This document shows, piece after piece, positions 18,399 to 27,078 of a DNA stretch of 64,000 nt (position 1 is its first letter; every line of letters starts with the position of its first letter). The translations under genes were made by a program, and so were the position numbers. The notes beneath the pieces are model-generated. The model did not search any database. It saw nothing but the letters and a program-made list of their open reading frames with translations, and had not been told where the DNA came from. Location of the stretch: NCBI RefSeq assembly GCF_030271515.1, contig NZ_JASCXI010000001.1, positions 558,001 to 622,000 of the forward strand, given 5' to 3'. Origin of the DNA: Erythrobacter oryzae (GTDB lineage: Bacteria > Pseudomonadota > Alphaproteobacteria > Sphingomonadales > Sphingomonadaceae).

Positions 18399-20518
18399 CA
18401 CATGGCCTCCTTGATTGCAGCTTCTCCGCCAGCTTCCAGCAAGCGCACCGCCTCGGCGAGCGGGAGGGCGACCGCGAAGCGCGTGCCCAGTCCCTCGCGG
18501 CTTTCGACCGAGACCCGCCCGCCCATCGCCTTGACGAGCTCGCGCGCCTCGAAGGCGCCGATGCCGAAGCCGCCGGACTTGGACGAGACGAAGGGTTTGA
18601 ACAGGCCGGTGCGAACGAATTCGGGGCTCATGCCGTGGCCCGAATCGACCACCTCGATGTGGCCCGAAAGCCCCTCGGCGCTGACGTCAAGGAAGACCGG
18701 CGCGCCGTTCTCGCTCGCGTCGATCGCGTTCTGGACAAGGTGGATCAGCGCCTGCTCCAGCGCCTCGCGGTTGCCCATCACGCGCACCGACTCCTCGCGG
18801 GTGAGGTGCACGGGATGGACCCCGGCAAAGCGCGCCGCGATCCCCTTGGCGAGCGCCACCAGCTCGATCTCGCCGCTCGCCGAGGCCTGCCCTGCCCCGT
18901 AGCGCCCGAGGCGGGCTAGCAGCGCGGAGAGCTTGTCGGCGGAGTTGCGCAAGGTCACCAGCATGTCGGCGCGGAAGGCGGGATTGTCGGCGTGCTTCTC
19001 GGCATTCGCCGCCAGCAGCGAGAGCTGGCTGACGAGGTTCTTGATGTCGTGCATGACGAAGGCCATGCGGCGGTTGAATTCGTCGAAGCGGGTCGCGTCC
19101 ATCAGCGCCTGCTGGCCGGCCTGTTCGGCAAGGTAGCTCGCCAGCTGCTGGCCTGCGACGCGCAGGAGGTCGAAGTCCTCCCAGTCGAGCTGGCGCGGGT
19201 TGCGCGGGCGGGCGAGGACGATCACGCCGACGAGGCGGTCGAAGTGGATCAGCGGCACCAGCGCCCAGGCGTCCTCGGCCTCCATCAGCCATTCGGGCAC
19301 CTGCGCGCCCTCGCCGTGGTGGTCGATCCCGCCGCGCGCCTCGTCCAAGGCGAGCACCATGTTGTGCTGTTCCAGAAGGGCCGAGAGGCCGAACTCGCCC
19401 GCGACGGCAGGGACGGCGATGGTCGGCCAGTTCCAGCGCGCGGTAAGCTCGAGCTGGGCCTGTTCGTTGGGCATCAGCAGCAGGCCTGCGGGGCTTTCGG
19501 TGATGTCGGCGAGCGCTTTGACCACGCGCTCCTCGAGGCTCGCGCCGCCGGTCCCGCCGCGGCCTATGGTGCGGGTGAAGCGCAGCCATTCCTGGCGGTA
19601 GTCGTAGCGGTGCTGGAAGAGGTGCTTGGTGGCAGTGACGCGCAGCCATCCGCGCAGCCGCGGCGAGGGCAGCGCAAGGCCGGCGGCGACCAGCGCGGCG
19701 ACCACGAACACCGCCTGGCTCGCCCGCGCGACATCCCCGCCGAGCAGCGCGAGCGACTTGGCGATCAGCACCATGCCCGCCAGATACCCGCCGATCAGCA
19801 GCAGCGAGAGGGTGCGGAAGGTGACCGCGCGCGAGGGGCTGAACTGCACCCGCGGCCCGGCCGCGTTCATGCCGAGCGCGAAGATCACCGCCATCCCGCC
19901 CGCGACCAGCCCGCGCACGTCATTGAGCACCGCCGGCATCGCCCCGCCCAGATAGGCGAGCGTGTGGAGGTTCAGATCGTAGGCAAAGATCCCGGTCAGC
20001 GCCATGCCGGTCCAGCGCAGCACCGGGCGCATCCCCGCCGCCGCGCCCGCATAGAGGTTGTGGAGCAGCATCAGCGCGCCGATCGCCACAAGCATGTCGA
20101 TCAGCACGCGCGCATCGAAGGCGGCCTTGGCGACCTCCTCACTGCTGCCGAGCGACAGCCCCATCCACAGCACCACCAGCTGCAGCAGTTGCACCAGCAC
20201 CAGCGCGAGGATCACCGGGCGCACGGGCTTGAGGCTGTTCGAGCGGCCGTCGGCGGCAAAGAGGCTGAAGATCGTCGCGATCAGCGCAAGGTTGCGCGCC
20301 ATGCCTGCGATGATCGCCGCGCCGTGATCGGGGCCGAGCGTCGCGGCGAGCGAGCACCACACGGCGCTCGCCGCCGCTGCCGCCATCAACCCGATACGGT
20401 CGGGGCGCGCACGCTCGCCGTTGCGCCAGATCCACAGCAGGGCGCCCGCGCTCAGCACCGCCCCCGCGATCCACGCGAGCAGGCCCGCGAGCGGCAGCAT
20501 GGCCTCGGGCCAGATCAC
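18398..20518 (-). CDS. prsK: PEP-CTERM-type membrane sensor histidine kinase PrsK
   Basis: 706 residues from a GTG that overlaps the upstream stop as GTGA and has GGAGG seven bases before it; later ATG at 20500 is possible. Seven to eight N-terminal membrane helices are followed by a GAF-like domain and a kinase core: RRMAFVMHDIKNL with phospho-acceptor H490, N-box HLVQNAIDAS, and G-boxes DSGHGMS and GGFGIGAF. The motif HDIKN and the multi-pass N-terminus mark PrsK. It phosphorylates PrsR, encoded immediately downstream. The signal sensed is unknown. Confidence 0.92.
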
Positions 20519-21900
20519 CGCGCGCCCTCCGGCCACAGGATCACGCGCAGGGTCTGCAAGAGGATCACGAAATCGAGGAAGGGCGTATAATTCTTGGCGT
20601 AGTAGAGGTCATACTCGAGCTTGCAGCGGCTGTCCTCGACCGAGGCGCCATAGGGATAGTTGATCTGCGCCCACCCGGTGATGCCGGGCTTTACCATGTG
20701 CCGCTCGCCATAGAAGGGGATCTCCTCCTCGAGGCTCTCGACGAAGGACGGCACTTCCGGGCGCGGGCCGACGAAGCTCATCTCGCCCTTGAGGACGCTC
20801 CAGGTCTGGGGCAGCTCGTCGATGCGGACCTTGCGGATGAAGCGGCCGAGGCGGGTGATGCGCGGATCGTTTTCCTCGGCCCACTTGGCCCCGTCCTTCT
20901 CGGCATCGGTGCGCATCGAGCGCAGCTTGATCAGCGTGAAAGGCTCGCCGTAGAGGCCGACGCGCTTCTGGCGAAAGAAGGCCGGGCCCTTGCTGTCGAG
21001 CTTCACGAGGCCGGCGAAGAGGATGATGACCGGCAGCGTAAGCGCCAGCAGGATCAGGCTCGCGGTGATGTCGAAGATGCGCTTGACCGCGCTCGAGAAC
21101 ATCCGGCTGCTCGAAAAGCCGTCGGAGAAGATCAGCCAGCTGGGGTTGATGGTTTCCAAGTCGACCCGGCCGGTTTCGCGCTCGATGAAGCTCGAGAAAT
21201 CGTTGACGTGGACGCCCTTGGTCTTGATCCGCAGCAGGTCCTTCAGCGGCAGCGCATTGCGGCGCTCCTGAAGGGCCAGCACCACCTCGGAGACGCCGAG
21301 GTTCTCGACGAAGCGGCCGAGATCGTGGATCGCGGCGCGCGGGATGGCTTCCTCGACCACGCGGTTCTGGTCGCTCATGGCGATATAGGCGACGATGGCA
21401 AAGCCGGTCTCGGGCTTCTCGCCCAGCTCGCGCAGCCGCTGCGCGCGGTCGCCTGCGCCGAGCACCATGACGCGGCGGCGGAAAGCCGAGGAGCCGAGGA
21501 AAGAGTTGAGCAGCAGCCGGTCGGCGACCAGCACCAGGATCGCGAGGCCCATCGTGTAGAGCAGGGTCGAGCGCCAGAACATGTCGCTGCGGATGACGAA
21601 ATCGATCACGGCGAGCGCGATGATGCCGAGGCTGATCGCCACCAGCACGCGCGCCCCGGCAAAGCGCAGGGAGCGCAGCGCATAGGGCCCGTAGACCCCG
21701 ACAGCGATCATCGCGAGCCAGATCACCATCGATGTGCCGATCAGCGCCCAGCTGCGCCCGCCCAGCTCACCCAGATCCATCCCGATCTGCGCCGCGCGCC
21801 ATTGCCAGGCGATCTCGCTCGCCAGCACCAGCAGCGCAAGGTCGAGCAGTCCGAGCAGCAGCACGGCGTGGGGAATGTAGTGCTTGAACAGGCGGATCAT
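20515..21900 (-). CDS. EPS polyprenyl-phosphate sugar transferase (EpsB type)
   Basis: 461 residues: four or five N-terminal membrane helices, a central CoA-binding-like domain (RRRVMVLGAGDRAQRLREL), then a bacterial sugar transferase domain with FFRQKRVGLYGEPFTLIKLRSM, RKVRIDELPQTWSVLKGEMSFVGPRPE and HMVKPGITGWAQINYPYG. It should transfer the first sugar phosphate to undecaprenyl phosphate, starting exopolysaccharide repeat synthesis. This is the TIGR03013-like subtype that co-occurs with PrsK/PrsR. It is first in a four-gene minus-strand operon. Confidence 0.92.
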   Translation of the reverse strand: MIRLFKHYIPHAVLLLGLLDLALLVLASEIAWQWRAAQIGMDLGELGGRSWALIGTSMVIWLAMIAVGVYGPYALRSLRFAGARVLVAISLGIIALAVIDFVIRSDMFWRSTLLYTMGLAILVLVADRLLLNSFLGSSAFRRRVMVLGAGDRAQRLRELGEKPETGFAIVAYIAMSDQNRVVEEAIPRAAIHDLGRFVENLGVSEVVLALQERRNALPLKDLLRIKTKGVHVNDFSSFIERETGRVDLETINPSWLIFSDGFSSSRMFSSAVKRIFDITASLILLALTLPVIILFAGLVKLDSKGPAFFRQKRVGLYGEPFTLIKLRSMRTDAEKDGAKWAEENDPRITRLGRFIRKVRIDELPQTWSVLKGEMSFVGPRPEVPSFVESLEEEIPFYGERHMVKPGITGWAQINYPYGASVEDSRCKLEYDLYYAKNYTPFLDFVILLQTLRVILWPEGAR

Positions 21901-21959
21901 TGCGGACGGGGCCTCTGGAGCATGCCCCGAGACTTCTACGACCCAGACCTTAAGTGTCG

Positions 21960-21983
21960 GTAAATTTTACACCCCACTGTAAA
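21960..21983. promoter_or_regulatory. GTAAA/TTTAC half-site cluster upstream of the sugar transferase
   Basis: Three half-sites lie in a row: GTAAA-T-TTTAC and, after eight bases, GTAAA. The first pair is an exact inverted repeat. The cluster is 60-83 bases before the sugar transferase start and just past the end of the ScfR gene. It is a candidate operator; the binding protein is not known. Confidence 0.4.
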
Positions 21984-22029
21984 GCGCGCGCATTTCTGCG
22001 GGGTGCGAGGGTTAACGCAGGATTTCCGA

Positions 22030-23382
22030 TCAGACGCGCGGACGCGGCAGGGTGCTGGCCAGACGTGCCGGGGCTGGGTTGAGGCACTCGGCTTTCCCGC
22101 AACGCCCGCAGGGGCTGCCGAGCGGCACGGCGTCGAGCCGGTCGAGCGAGATGCCGCGCGCATGGGCAAGGTCCCCGGCAAAGCGCGCCTCGATCCCCAG
22201 CACCACCGCGCGCCGGCCGGCGCACATCACCCCGTCGCCATCGACGGTGCGGGTGATGGTGAACCAGTGACGGCCAGAGCCCGCCCCCTCGCCCTCGCCG
22301 AAGGTGGCGGCCTGGGTGAGGACGGTGCCGGGCCGCTCGAAGGCGGCATAGGGCACCCATGCGGGCCAGCGCGCGCCCTCGAGCGGATAGAGCGCCCCGC
22401 TCCCCCCGGCGGTGAAGCGGGTCATGCGCCCGGTGCGGTCGATCACCGCCATGAAGAACGGCAGCCCGCGCTCGCCGACGCGGCCCAATGTGGTGAGGCG
22501 CTCGGCGACCTGATCGAAGCTGACGGCAAAGCGGCGTTGCAGCACCGCGAGGTCATATCCGGTCGCCTCGCAGGCGCGCAGGAAGCGGCGGTAGGGCAGC
22601 AGCAGCGCGCCCGCGAGGTAGTCGGCGATGTGCTCGCGCAAGGCATCGCGCGCCTCGGGGCTGGCGAGGTTCGCGCCTGCGACGATGGTCTCGATCCCTT
22701 CGCGCATTTCGAGCTGCCCCACCTGCCGCGCGATCTGGAAGCGGCGCGCGGCGCCGGGGAGCATTTCGGAGAGCTGCAACTGGCGGGCATGCAGATCGAG
22801 CCGGTGGACCTGCCCCGGCATCACCTCGGCGGGCAGGATGCGCACTTGCAGCTGGTGCTTCTCGCGCAGGCGCTCCGACAGGGCAGCGCTGATTTCTCCG
22901 CGGCTGAGGCGTAGTTCGTCGGCAAGGTCTTCGGCGGCGTGGTCGAGGTCGGAAAAATGGTTCTGCCAGCGCTCGATCGCGCGGCGGACAGCGGTGGCGG
23001 CATCCTCGGCGACCACGCGCTCGCCCCCTCCCCCGCTATCGTAGAGCCGCGCGAAGGCGGCGGCGACCTGCGGGGCGGCGGCGAGGAATTCCTGCAACTC
23101 CTCGCGGTCGATCCCAAGGTCGGCGAAGCGCTTGTCGGCCATGCGCCGCGCCATACCGTCAAGCCCGCCGATGGCGTCATCCTCGCGCAGGGAGCGCGGG
23201 TCGAAGTCGAAACGCTCGATCACCTGCACCAGCACGCGCGCCGAGAGCGGGCGCTGGTTCCTCTCGATCAAATTGAGATAAGAGGGCGAGATGCCGAGCA
23301 GGCTCGCCATGTTCGCTTGGGTCAGGCCCTCGCGCTTGCGCAGGCGGCGCAGGGCGGGTCCGGCGAGGAGGGTGTCGGTCAT
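22030..23382 (-). CDS. ScfR/RamB-type XRE regulator with degenerate ImmA/IrrE domain
   Basis: 450 residues. Residues about 8-65 are a XRE helix-turn-helix (LRKREGLTQANMASLLGISPSYLNLIERNQRPLS). The middle matches the ImmA/IrrE peptidase fold (RRFQIARQVGQLE then EHIADYLAGALLLPYRRF), but the zinc motif HExxH is replaced by RQVGQ, so it should not be a protease. The C-terminus has conserved cysteines (GSPCGRCGKAEC) as in short-chain fatty acyl-CoA regulators. Homologues such as RamB control glyoxylate or propionate genes. Its divergent neighbour is isocitrate lyase, which makes it the likely local regulator. Confidence 0.88.
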   Translation of the reverse strand: MTDTLLAGPALRRLRKREGLTQANMASLLGISPSYLNLIERNQRPLSARVLVQVIERFDFDPRSLREDDAIGGLDGMARRMADKRFADLGIDREELQEFLAAAPQVAAAFARLYDSGGGGERVVAEDAATAVRRAIERWQNHFSDLDHAAEDLADELRLSRGEISAALSERLREKHQLQVRILPAEVMPGQVHRLDLHARQLQLSEMLPGAARRFQIARQVGQLEMREGIETIVAGANLASPEARDALREHIADYLAGALLLPYRRFLRACEATGYDLAVLQRRFAVSFDQVAERLTTLGRVGERGLPFFMAVIDRTGRMTRFTAGGSGALYPLEGARWPAWVPYAAFERPGTVLTQAATFGEGEGAGSGRHWFTITRTVDGDGVMCAGRRAVVLGIEARFAGDLAHARGISLDRLDAVPLGSPCGRCGKAECLNPAPARLASTLPRPRV

Positions 23383-23390
23383 GTGCCTTT

Positions 23391-23404
23391 GTAAACTTAT
23401 TTAC
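23391..23404. promoter_or_regulatory. Inverted repeat GTAAA-N4-TTTAC in the scfR-aceA divergent promoter
   Basis: GTAAACTTATTTAC is an exact GTAAA/TTTAC inverted repeat nine bases before the regulator start. A TTGACA lies just beyond it at 23408. The position fits an autoregulatory operator, and the same half-sites occur at 21960. Recognition by the adjacent ScfR-like protein is inference. Confidence 0.45.
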
Positions 23405-23562
23405 CGATTGACACAAGATCGCGGGCAATTGTCCGCATAGCGACACGATTTTCTGTAATTTTCCCTGTCATGCTGCGCCGCACAAGCGCAAAGGCTGCCC
23501 ATCCCGGCGGCGCGAGTCCTCAAAGGCCCTCGCCCTCTCCAGAGGACGGACAGGAGATGCAC

Positions 23563-25161
23563 ATGACCTACCAGAACACCATCACCCAGATGCGCGATGT
23601 CGTCGCCGCAAACGGGCCGAGCTGGGCCGCAATCGATCCCGAAAGCGCCGCGCGCATGGTGATCCAGAACCGCTTCCGCACCGGCCTCGACATCGCCAAG
23701 TACACCGCCAAGATCATGCGCGCCGACATGGCCGCCTATGACGCCGACCCGGCGCAATACACCCAGTCGCTCGGCTGCTGGCACGGCTTCATCGCGCAGC
23801 AAAAGCTGATCGCGATCAAGAAGCACTTCGGCTCGACCAAGCGCCGCTACCTCTACCTCTCGGGCTGGATGATTGCCGCGCTGCGCAGCGAGTTCGGCCC
23901 GCTGCCCGATCAGTCGATGCACGAGAAGACGAGCGTTCCCGCGCTGATCGAGGAGCTCTACACCTTCCTCAAGCAGGCCGACGCCCGCGAGCTGGGCATG
24001 ATGTTCCGTGCCCTAGACGCCGCCCGCAAGGCCGGTGACGCGGTCGAAGCCAAGCGCATCGAGAACGCGATCGACAACTACGAAACCCACGTCGTGCCGA
24101 TCATCGCCGACATCGACGCCGGCTTCGGCAATGCGGAAGCGACCTACCTCCTCGCCAAGAAGATGATCGAGGCGGGCGCCTGCGCGCTCCAGATCGAGAA
24201 CCAGGTCTCGGACGAAAAGCAGTGCGGCCACCAGGACGGCAAGGTCACCGTGCCGCACGAGGACTTCCTCCAGAAGATCCGCGCCTGCCGCCACGCCTTC
24301 CTCGAAATGGGCGTGGAAGACGGGATCATCGTCGCCCGCACCGACTCGCTCGGCGCCGGCCTGACCAAGCAGATCGCCTTCTCGAAGGAGCCGGGCGATC
24401 TGGGTGACCAGTACAACAGCTTCCTCGATGCCGATGAGGTCGATCCGGCCAACATCACCAACGGTCAGGTCTTCATCAGCCGTGACGGCAAGCTGCTTGC
24501 GCCCAAGCGCCTGCCCTCGAACCTCTACCAGTTCCGCGCCGGCACGGGCGAGGACCGGGTGGTGCTCGACTGCATCACCTCGCTCCAGAACGGCGCCGAC
24601 CTGCTGTGGATCGAGACCGAGAAGCCCCACGTGGAACAGATCGCGGGCATGGTCGACCGCATCCGCGAAGTCGTGCCGAACGCCAAGCTGGTCTACAACA
24701 ACTCGCCCAGCTTCAACTGGACGCTCAACTTCCGCCAGCAGGTGTTCGACGCCTGGGAAGCGGCCGGCAAGGACGTGTCGGCCTATGACCGTAGCCGTCT
24801 GATGAGCGTCGACTACGACGGCACCGAGCTGTCGGACGAAGCCGACGAGAAGATCCGCACCTTCCAGCGCGACGCCGCTGCGCGGGCGGGCATCTTCCAC
24901 CACCTCATCACCCTGCCGACCTACCACACCGCCGCGCTCTCGACCGACAATCTCGCCCGCGAATACTTCGGCGAGGCGGGCATGCTCGGCTACGTCAAGG
25001 GCGTGCAGCGCGAGGAGATCCGTCAGGGCATCGCCTGTGTGAAGCACCAGAACATGTCGGGCTCCGACATCGGTGACGATCACAAGGAGTACTTCGCCGG
25101 TGAAGCCGCGCTCAAGGCCGGCGGCGTCCACAATACCATGAACCAGTTCGAGGCTGCGTAA
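23563..25161 (+). CDS. aceA: Isocitrate lyase
   Basis: 532 residues, the long-form isocitrate lyase size. Start chosen at ATG giving MTYQNTITQM, six bases after AGGAG; the ATG two codons earlier abuts that Shine-Dalgarno. The catalytic loop is KQCGHQDGK with C221, and IADIDAGFGN (181-190) carries the magnesium-binding aspartates. It splits isocitrate into glyoxylate and succinate in the glyoxylate shunt, allowing growth on acetate or fatty acids. It is divergent from the ScfR-like regulator. No malate synthase gene is in view. Confidence 0.96.
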   Translation: MTYQNTITQMRDVVAANGPSWAAIDPESAARMVIQNRFRTGLDIAKYTAKIMRADMAAYDADPAQYTQSLGCWHGFIAQQKLIAIKKHFGSTKRRYLYLSGWMIAALRSEFGPLPDQSMHEKTSVPALIEELYTFLKQADARELGMMFRALDAARKAGDAVEAKRIENAIDNYETHVVPIIADIDAGFGNAEATYLLAKKMIEAGACALQIENQVSDEKQCGHQDGKVTVPHEDFLQKIRACRHAFLEMGVEDGIIVARTDSLGAGLTKQIAFSKEPGDLGDQYNSFLDADEVDPANITNGQVFISRDGKLLAPKRLPSNLYQFRAGTGEDRVVLDCITSLQNGADLLWIETEKPHVEQIAGMVDRIREVVPNAKLVYNNSPSFNWTLNFRQQVFDAWEAAGKDVSAYDRSRLMSVDYDGTELSDEADEKIRTFQRDAAARAGIFHHLITLPTYHTAALSTDNLAREYFGEAGMLGYVKGVQREEIRQGIACVKHQNMSGSDIGDDHKEYFAGEAALKAGGVHNTMNQFEAA

Positions 25162-25270
25162 GCTTCGTAAGGGTGGGAGAGAATCCCGGGAGGATCGGAG
25201 AATCCGGCCTTCCGGGATGCCCTTGAACCGCCTAAGGCTGGCCGGGTGACATCACCCAGCGGAGAGTGAC

Positions 25271-25456
25271 ATGACCGATACCGACACCCCCAAGACCGAG
25301 CCCGCCCGCGCCCGCGCGCTGCTCTCGACCGCCGACATGAAGCTGCTGCGCCGCGCGCTCGAAAGCCACGCCCGCGCCACCGAAGACCGCGAGGAGCTGG
25401 CCAAGATCAACGCCCTGCACCATCGCCTGGGCACCTACGTTCCGTCGGGCGAGTAA
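25271..25456 (+). CDS. Small conserved-looking protein of 61 residues
   Basis: Begins MTDTDTPKTEPARA with GGAGA eight bases upstream, and ends shortly before a strong terminator, so it is very probably expressed, perhaps on the aceA transcript (109 bases downstream of it). The sequence is charged and helical (KLLRRALESHARATEDREELAKINALHHRLG), without membrane segment or recognisable domain. I do not recognise a function. A hairpin in the gap after aceA (around 25185-25220) may modulate read-through. Confidence 0.7.
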   Translation: MTDTDTPKTEPARARALLSTADMKLLRRALESHARATEDREELAKINALHHRLGTYVPSGE

Positions 25457-25489
25457 GCCCGGCACCACAGTTCTCCTGGGGAGGAGAAA

Positions 25490-25541
25490 CGGCCGTCGGA
25501 GCGCCCCCACAGGGGCAGCGCTCCGGCGGCCGAATTTTTTT
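25490..25541 (+). terminator. Rho-independent terminator after aceA and the 61-residue gene
   Basis: A long GC-rich hairpin with arms CGGCCGTCGGAGCG and CGCTCCGGCGGCCG is followed by AATTTTTTT. It closes the plus-strand unit and faces the convergent M20 peptidase gene that ends at 25560. Confidence 0.88.
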
Positions 25542-25559
25542 AGGGGGCGAGCGCGGCGC

Positions 25560-26879
25560 CTACTTCTTCTCCATGATCTTCAGCGTCGCCGCCGTAAGCG
25601 CCTCGGTTGCGGTCGCGATCACCACCGGCGCGTCGGGCGCCCAGAACGGCGAGTGCAGCGAGGGGAGTTCCACCTCGCCCTTCTGCGCCTTCTCCCACTG
25701 GTCCTTGGGCACCCCGCCGACCCAGAAGATCAGGCTTTCGACATTCTCGCGGTCGGCGCGGTAGTAGCGGCTGAAGTCCTCGCCGCCCATCACCGCCGGG
25801 GTTTCCATGATCCGCTCCCCGAACCGGGGCTTGAGGCCCGCGATCACCTGTTCGGTGAATTCCGGCGTGTTGTAGGTCGCGGGCGTATAGGGATCCTGCA
25901 CGGTGACCTTGGGCATCTTGTCCTCGGGCATGCCGGCCGCAATCGCCTCGCCGCGCGCGATGCGGGCGATGCCGTCGAGCAGGTGCTTCCTCGTCTCGTC
26001 AGAATAGCTGCGCACCGTCAGCTGGAGCCGTGCCTGATCGGGGATGATGTTGTGCTTGGCCCCCGCCTGGAAGCTCCCCACCGTCACCACCGCAGGATCG
26101 GACGGGTTCTGCTCGCGGCTCACCAGCGTCTGCAAGCGCATGACGATGCTTGAGGCGATGACGATCGGGTCCTTGGTGGTGTGCGGATAGGCCCCGTGCC
26201 CGCCGACGCCGGGCACCACGACATCGACCGAATCGACATTGGCCAGCGCAAAGCCCTTGGAATAGCCGATCATGCCTGCCGGAAACTGCGCGGCATCGTG
26301 GAAGGCGAGCACATAGTCGGGCTTGGGGAAGCGCGTGAACAGGCCATCGTCGAGCATCGCCTTGGCGCCCTGCCCGGTCTCTTCGCCGGGCTGGAGGATC
26401 ATCACCAGCGTGCCCGACCACTCGGCCTTGCGCGCTGCCAGCAGCTGCGCCGTGCCGATCCAAGCGGTCATATGGGTGTCATGCCCGCAGGCGTGCATCA
26501 CCCCGGTCTCGGTGCCGTTCTGCGCCACCGCGCGCCTCTTCGAGGCGAAGGGGAGCCCGGTCTGCTCGACCACCGGCAGCCCGTCCATGTCGGCGCGCAG
26601 CATCACCACCGGGCCGGGGCCGTTCTCCATCACCGCGACCACGCCGGTCTTGCCGACCCCCTCGGTCACCTTGAAGCCCAAGGCGCGGGCGCGGGCGGCG
26701 AGCTTCTTCGGGGTCTCGACCTCCTGCATGCTCAGTTCGGGATTGGCGTGGAGGTCCTTGTAGAGCTCGACCAGCGCGGGGAGGTCCGCCGCCACCGCAT
26801 CGCGCAACTCGTCGGCCTCAGCCGGCACCGCCCCCAAAGCCAGCACGCTCGCCCCCGCCAGCATCGCCACCATCCGCAT
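25560..26879 (-). CDS. Secreted M20-family amidohydrolase/peptidase
   Basis: 439 residues from MRMVAMLAG; longer upstream reading frames are not family sequence. Residues 1-22 form a Sec signal peptide ending AEA. M20 metallopeptidase motifs follow: MLRADMDGLPV, MHACGHDTH (C131, H133, D134), LQPGEETGQGA and a lid/dimerisation domain with VDVVVPGVGGHGAYPH. The subfamily includes hippurate hydrolases and N-acyl-amino-acid deacylases; the periplasmic location suggests peptide or acyl-amino-acid scavenging. The exact substrate is not determinable. Confidence 0.9.
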   Translation of the reverse strand: MRMVAMLAGASVLALGAVPAEADELRDAVAADLPALVELYKDLHANPELSMQEVETPKKLAARARALGFKVTEGVGKTGVVAVMENGPGPVVMLRADMDGLPVVEQTGLPFASKRRAVAQNGTETGVMHACGHDTHMTAWIGTAQLLAARKAEWSGTLVMILQPGEETGQGAKAMLDDGLFTRFPKPDYVLAFHDAAQFPAGMIGYSKGFALANVDSVDVVVPGVGGHGAYPHTTKDPIVIASSIVMRLQTLVSREQNPSDPAVVTVGSFQAGAKHNIIPDQARLQLTVRSYSDETRKHLLDGIARIARGEAIAAGMPEDKMPKVTVQDPYTPATYNTPEFTEQVIAGLKPRFGERIMETPAVMGGEDFSRYYRADRENVESLIFWVGGVPKDQWEKAQKGEVELPSLHSPFWAPDAPVVIATATEALTAATLKIMEKK

Positions 26880-27078
26880 CGCTTGTCCCCTTGTTGAGCC
26901 TTCGTCCCGCGCCCCCGTGTTGGAGACACATGAGACACTGTCCTCGGCCGGAAAACCCTGCCCGCTTGCAGCCCGTCCATTGAGGCCCCGGAGTGCACGA
27001 AACAGAGGCGGGCGGGCGATCATGGCCGCACCATGACACAAGCCGCCCCCTGTAGGAAAGCGCCGCCTGCGCGCGCGC

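Noticed and set aside
23408..23413. TTGACA as a confirmed -35 box for aceA
   Set aside because: No good -10 hexamer at 16-18 bases was found, so I keep it only as a possible promoter element.
24624..24638. CCCCACGTGGAACA in aceA as a third parS
   Set aside because: Three or more mismatches and inside a conserved coding stretch (KPHVEQI); coincidental.
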